A stretch of 64,000 nt of DNA. Origin: Streptomyces sp. CB02056 (GTDB taxonomy: Bacteria > Actinomycetota > Actinomycetes > Streptomycetales > Streptomycetaceae). The stretch covers positions 248,001 to 312,000 of the forward strand of contig NZ_LIPD01000006.1 of NCBI RefSeq assembly GCF_001905545.1, written 5' to 3'. The position numbers and the translations under genes were made by a program. Below are positions 60,672-64,000 of this stretch, piece by piece; the first letter of the stretch is position 1; each line of letters begins with the position of its first letter. The notes under the pieces were generated by a model. The model was given only the letters and a program-made list of their open reading frames with translations. It had not been told where the DNA came from and made no database searches.

Positions 60672-61064
60672 TCAGCAGCCGAAGTCGACCTTGCGGAAGG
60701 TCACGTAGTGGTCGGCGGTGTAGTAGTCCTCGTGGTACTGCTTGCCGGTGACGATGCGACGGGTGCCGCGGGTCGGCGAGCCCGGGGTGACCACGGTGTA
60801 CTCGTGGTAGTAGCCGGTCGCCTGCGCGGGCAGCACGCGCTCCTTGTTCTGGAAGACGACGCCGTCCTGGCTGTACGGGAAGGGACCGCCGGAGGCGATC
60901 AGGTTGAGGGTGGTGTGGGCCTGGGAGGGCAGGGCCGACAGGCACACCGAGCCGCTCACCGCGGCGTGCGCCTCGGTGGCGACGGCGATCGGCGCGAGGG
61001 TGACCAGGGCGACGGTGGCGGTGGCGGCGACGCGGGTCTTCCACGCGCGTAGAGTTCGGGTCAT
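60672..61064 (-). CDS. Secreted guanyl-specific ribonuclease, RNase Sa family
   Basis: This 130-aa protein has a signal peptide (TRVAATATVALVTLAPIAVA then TEAHA) and a mature domain closely resembling Streptomyces RNase Sa: VSGSVCLSALPSQAHTTLNL, GPFPYSQDGVVFQN, catalytic glutamate in GYYHEYTVV, arginine in RGTRRIVTG and histidine in TADHYVTF. The two cysteines (VCLS and the C-terminal FGC) correspond to the disulfide. It cleaves RNA after guanosine outside the cell. The ATG at 61064 is chosen because it begins the signal peptide. Confidence 0.95.
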   Translation of the reverse strand: MTRTLRAWKTRVAATATVALVTLAPIAVATEAHAAVSGSVCLSALPSQAHTTLNLIASGGPFPYSQDGVVFQNKERVLPAQATGYYHEYTVVTPGSPTRGTRRIVTGKQYHEDYYTADHYVTFRKVDFGC

Positions 61065-61160
61065 GACAACCAGGATGGCGATCCTCCGGGCCCTCCGGAA
61101 GCCCCGTTCCAACTCTTCACCTCCGGTCAACTTCGCCGACCCTCCCAGGACTTGACCAGG

Positions 61161-62231
61161 TCAGCCGCGCGACAGCACCAGCGACTGGACCGACGCCAGC
61201 CGGCGCCAGTCACTGGAGACGATGCTCGCGTGCGCCTTCGCCAGCTGCTCGGTGCGGGCCCTCGCCTGGTCGGCCGTCGGGTCGGTGGCACTGATCTCCG
61301 GGGCGACCAGGTGGGAGTCCGTCATCACCAGCAGGTAGTGGGCGTTGTCGTACCAGGCGGTGTCGATGGTCCTGACGAAGGTGGAGGCGTCGCCGTCGAA
61401 GACCACGAACCAGGGCCGGATCGAGGTGTCCGCGCCGGTGTACTGGCTCCGCGGGTCGCCGGTGGCGGCGCCGAGCACGGACGGGAAGACCTGCGCCTGG
61501 CCGATCCGGCCCGCCGCCGCCAGGTCGCGCAGGTGCCGGCCCTGCTCCACGTCGGTGTGCAGGGTGTCGAAGGGGTTGCCCAGCTCGACGGTGCCCGGGA
61601 TCGCGTACAGCAGCACCTTCCCGGCCAGCGCCGAGCGGCGCGGCCAGTTGCCCGCCCGCACCGCCTCGTCGACGCTCGCGTACGAGCCGCCGCCGGGCTT
61701 GGCCAACAGGTCGGCCGGGCGCAGCACGGCGGAGCCCAGGTGGTCGGCGATCAGCGCGTCCAGCTGGTCCGGGCCCATCCCGAGGTCGGCCGAGTAGCCC
61801 GGCTTGAGCTCCAGCTTGATCACCAGCGGCCCGGCGCCCGGGTGCGCGGCGAGCCAGACCCGGACGTCGTCCAGGCAGTTCTCCAGGTACTGGTCGGTGC
61901 TGCCGCCGTACAGCTGGGCGGGGGTGCTCGCGGCGGTGCAGTTGTTGGAGTTGCCGAACGGGTTGGAGTGGCTGACCTGCCACCGCTTGGTGAAGATGTT
62001 CGGCCAGAGGTCCAGCTCGATCATGCCGGTGCCGGTGTCCAGGCCCTGGGCGAGGTACGGGAAGGCCGCCGGGTCGTAGGTGTTGTGGAGGCCGACGGTG
62101 GTCGCGGAGCCGAACGGCAGGTCGCCCGGCCCGGCCGTGGTGGCGTCCGCCGGGGCGGTCGGGATCAGCGCGGCCGCGGCGGCGATCAGGCCGGCGGCCA
62201 GGAGTCCGGTCAGGGTGCGGCGTACGGTCAT
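61161..62231 (-). CDS. Secreted PI-PLC-like phosphodiesterase
   Basis: This 356-aa protein has a signal peptide (LTGLLAAGLIAAAAALIPTA) and a TIM-barrel phosphodiesterase domain: the first catalytic histidine in TVGLHNTYD, MIELDLWPN as the metal/substrate strand, and the second histidine region WQVSHSNPFG. VIKLELKPG and WFVVFDGDAS are later strands. It resembles calcium-dependent Streptomyces phosphatidylinositol-specific phospholipase C proteins. The substrate specificity is not certain. The ATG at 62231 opens the signal peptide. Confidence 0.85.
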   Translation of the reverse strand: MTVRRTLTGLLAAGLIAAAAALIPTAPADATTAGPGDLPFGSATTVGLHNTYDPAAFPYLAQGLDTGTGMIELDLWPNIFTKRWQVSHSNPFGNSNNCTAASTPAQLYGGSTDQYLENCLDDVRVWLAAHPGAGPLVIKLELKPGYSADLGMGPDQLDALIADHLGSAVLRPADLLAKPGGGSYASVDEAVRAGNWPRRSALAGKVLLYAIPGTVELGNPFDTLHTDVEQGRHLRDLAAAGRIGQAQVFPSVLGAATGDPRSQYTGADTSIRPWFVVFDGDASTFVRTIDTAWYDNAHYLLVMTDSHLVAPEISATDPTADQARARTEQLAKAHASIVSSDWRRLASVQSLVLSRG

Positions 62232-62522
62232 CGGAACGGTCCCCCAAGTCGTGGGATGCCGGCCGCCCTGCTCCCGGGCAGCCTGACGAAGCATCGCCCG
62301 CCCGGGCGTGCTCAGGATGAAGAAGGCACGACAATAGCGTGACGGCTGCACCGCTTCTCCCCCGCTCCCCTCCCCTTCCTCCACGCGCTCCGCACCCGTC
62401 CCACCCGCCACGCCCGGGACGGTGACGGAACGTCATGGCATCGGAGCCGCGGGTTAGCGTGGCCCGCGAAACGGGGCGCGGCCGACCGGTGCGCGCCGAG
62501 GCGCCGAGCGGCGGAGGCTGCG

Positions 62523-63167
62523 ATGTCCCTGGTCCGGGTCCACAACTTCTCGATCTCCCTGGACGGCTACGGCACGGGCGAGGGCCAGAGCCTCGACGCA
62601 CCGTTCGGCCACGCCGGCGGCCGGCTGCACAGCTGGTTCTTCGGCACCCGGACGTTCCGGCGGATGCAGGGCGAGGAGGGCGGCAGCACCGGCGTGGACG
62701 ACGCGATCGCCCGCACCTGGGCCGACGGCATCGGCGCGGAGATCATGGGCCGCAACAAGTTCGGCCCGCAGCGCGGACCCTGGCAGGACGAGGACTGGCG
62801 GGGCTGGTGGGGGCCGAACCCGCCGTTCCACACCCCGGTCTTCGTGCTCACCCACCATCCGCGCCCCTCGGTGGAGATGGACGGCGGGACGGTCTTCCAC
62901 TTCCTGGACGCCTCCCCCGAGGAGGCGCTGCGCCGGGCCAGGGAGGCGGCCGGCGGCCTGGACGTGCGGATCGGCGGCGGCCCGAGCAGCGTCCGCGCCT
63001 TCCTGGCCGCCGATCTGGTCGACCACCTGCACGTGGTCGTGGTGCCGGTGCTGCTCGGCCGGGGCGAGCGGCTCTGGGACGGGCTCGAAGGGCTGGAGCA
63101 GCGCTTCCGCACCGAGGCGGTGAGCAGCCCGAGCGGCGTCACCCACCTCACCTTCACCCGGCCGTAG
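62523..63167 (+). CDS. Dihydrofolate reductase / RibD C-terminal family protein
   Basis: This 214-aa NADPH-binding reductase-like protein reads RVHNFSISLDGYGTGEGQSL, EIMGRNKFGPQRGPW, VRIGGGPSSVRAFLAADLVD and HLHVVVVPVLLGRGERLWDG, the order seen in RibD_C proteins. It shares the fold of DHFR and of the riboflavin-biosynthesis reductase, but stand-alone actinobacterial members have no assigned substrate. It ends at a bidirectional hairpin. Confidence 0.9.
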   Translation: MSLVRVHNFSISLDGYGTGEGQSLDAPFGHAGGRLHSWFFGTRTFRRMQGEEGGSTGVDDAIARTWADGIGAEIMGRNKFGPQRGPWQDEDWRGWWGPNPPFHTPVFVLTHHPRPSVEMDGGTVFHFLDASPEEALRRAREAAGGLDVRIGGGPSSVRAFLAADLVDHLHVVVVPVLLGRGERLWDGLEGLEQRFRTEAVSSPSGVTHLTFTRP

Positions 63168-63182
63168 CCGGCCCTCGTGCGA

Positions 63183-63224
63183 ACGACGGCGGCCTCCCCG
63201 CGGGTACGGGGAGGCCGCCGTCGT
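63183..63224. terminator. Bidirectional hairpin between RibD-like and GPP methyltransferase genes
   Basis: ACGACGGCGGCCTCCCC pairs perfectly over 17 bp with GGGGAGGCCGCCGTCGT around an 8-nt loop, between two convergent genes whose stops lie about 15 bp on either side. Confidence 0.82.
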
Positions 63225-63238
63225 GCGGTGCTACCGGA

Positions 63239-64000
63239 TCAGACCCGGTCGGCCGCGATCAGCACGTACTGGAAGGAGCCGTCCTTGTAGGACTCGATGA
63301 ACGCCTCCTCGATGCCGGTCACCAGCGAGGTGGTGTTCCGCAGCTCCCAGTAGGGCAGGGTGTCCGGCGTCAGGTCGATGACGGCCTGCGGCACCAGGCG
63401 GTTGTCGGCCATCGCCCGCAGGTACTCGCGGCGGGAGTGGATGTTGCACTCGAAGTGGGCGTTGATCTGCGAGACCCACTTCGAGGGCTGGCCGTAGCGC
63501 GGGTTCCAGCAGCCGGTGATGGTCACGTACCGGCCGCCGACGCTCAGCACCCGGGAGTGCTCGGCGAACAGGTCGTGCAGGTCGACGTACATGCTGGACT
63601 CGTTGTTCCAGGAGCCCGCGACCGAGCCGGTCTCGATGGGCATGTTCAGCATGTTGGCGACCTGGGAGCGGACGAACCCGCCGATGCCCAGCTCGGCGGC
63701 GCGCTTGTTGCCGAAGTCGGCCTGCTGGGTGGAGAGGGTCAGGCCCTCGACCCGGCAGCCGAAGCGCTGGTGGGCCATCACCATCGAACCGCCACGGCCG
63801 CAGCCGGCGTCGACCAGGGTGTGGTCGGCGCGGATGTCGCCGAGGTGGCCGAGCAGCACGTCGGCCTGGGCGGACTCCAGCCGGTGCAGCTCGGCGATCA
63901 CCTTCTTCTCGCGCTCGGCGTCGGCCGGGTCCCCGATCGCGGCCTGGTCGATCGCGCCGATGCCGTAGTGGTGGTGGTAGAGGCCGTCGACGTCACCCAG
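63239..64000 (-). CDS. gppmt: Geranyl diphosphate 2-C-methyltransferase (2-MIB pathway), 5' end outside window
   Basis: The visible 253 C-terminal codons run from GLYHHHYGIGAID through the SAM site LVDAGCGRGGSMVMAH, MPIETGSVAGSWNNESSMYV, TITGCWNPRYGQPSKWVSQI and the C-terminus QYVLIAADRV. These are characteristic of the enzyme that methylates C2 of geranyl diphosphate with SAM, giving the precursor of the earthy odorant 2-methylisoborneol. About 40 N-terminal residues lie beyond the right edge. In known clusters the terpene cyclase (2-MIB synthase) is adjacent, so it is expected just outside the window. Confidence 0.93.
   Translation of the reverse strand: MGDVDGLYHHHYGIGAIDQAAIGDPADAEREKKVIAELHRLESAQADVLLGHLGDIRADHTLVDAGCGRGGSMVMAHQRFGCRVEGLTLSTQQADFGNKRAAELGIGGFVRSQVANMLNMPIETGSVAGSWNNESSMYVDLHDLFAEHSRVLSVGGRYVTITGCWNPRYGQPSKWVSQINAHFECNIHSRREYLRAMADNRLVPQAVIDLTPDTLPYWELRNTTSLVTGIEEAFIESYKDGSFQYVLIAADRV

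Noticed and set aside
60545..61160. Barstar-type inhibitor gene beside the RNase
   Set aside because: No such frame is present; the RNase has a signal peptide and is exported, so a linked inhibitor is not required.
1..64000. tRNA, rRNA, integrase, transposase or attachment sites
   Set aside because: I saw no cloverleaf-type sequence, rRNA segment or recombinase/transposase gene; a dedicated RNA search could still find short ncRNAs.

Overview
The window is high-GC (roughly 73%) actinobacterial chromosome, almost certainly from the Streptomycetaceae (Streptomyces or Kitasatospora). The evidence is a conservon (cvnABCD plus a P450), an SCO5389-family protein, DUF5954 and DUF5996 proteins, a DtxR-type iron box, a Streptomyces-type secreted guanyl RNase and, at the right edge, the geranyl-diphosphate methyltransferase of 2-methylisoborneol synthesis. 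All calls come from reading the sequence and its translations; no database search was run.

Layout. 1-3.3 kb: two NRPS genes on the minus strand, one a complete C-A-T module and one cut by the window edge. 3.7-10.4 kb: a secreted GH5 glycosidase, a siderophore-interacting flavoprotein with a near-consensus iron box and an apparent CTG start, a DUF5996 protein, and a P1B-4 metal ATPase divergent from an NmtR-like Ni/Co sensor. 10.5-17.6 kb: a class II lanthipeptide cluster with one LanM, one C39-peptidase LanT and five tandem precursor genes closed by a hairpin. 17.7-20 kb: an XRE regulator / ImmA-IrrE peptidase / MAB_1171c membrane-protein triad. 20-24.3 kb: dnaE and a nucleoside deaminase. 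24.4-43.3 kb: mostly accessory metabolism and regulation (alcohol dehydrogenase, Tat-secreted FAD oxidoreductase, ankyrin/HEAT protein, SDR pair with divergent TetR, MFS exporter, LLM flavoprotein, Uma2 nuclease, WGR/propeller protein, quinone reductase, GNAT and an HTH-methyltransferase fusion), with two gene remnants.

43.4-49 kb holds the most unusual locus. Four minus-strand genes, each overlapping the next by 4 nt, encode a class III nucleotide-cyclase-like protein, a P-loop NTPase with a long helical C-terminus, a protein of unknown function, and a membrane protein resembling Pycsar (DUF5706) effectors. The cyclase C-terminus and the NTPase N-terminus share a 15-residue glycine/asparagine motif (N-[LI]-N-[AT]-G-[TS]-V-[HY]-G-[SD]-Q-[TR]-V-[TE]-N), reminiscent of homotypic amyloid-signalling motifs. 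A Crp/Fnr gene lies directly upstream on the same strand, and a dyad fitting the Streptomyces CRP consensus sits between it and the cyclase. I read this as a candidate NTPase-gated cyclic-nucleotide defence system.

49.4-54.2 kb is the conservon, whose P450 lacks the ExxR motif as in the CYP157 family. 54.2-64 kb carries a Tat-exported phosphoesterase, a DUF574 methyltransferase, an MHS-type transporter, a secreted peptidase-like lipoprotein, a tautomerase, a secreted RNase, a PI-PLC-like protein, a RibD-C reductase and the truncated 2-MIB methyltransferase. Several convergent gene pairs are separated by long perfect hairpins.
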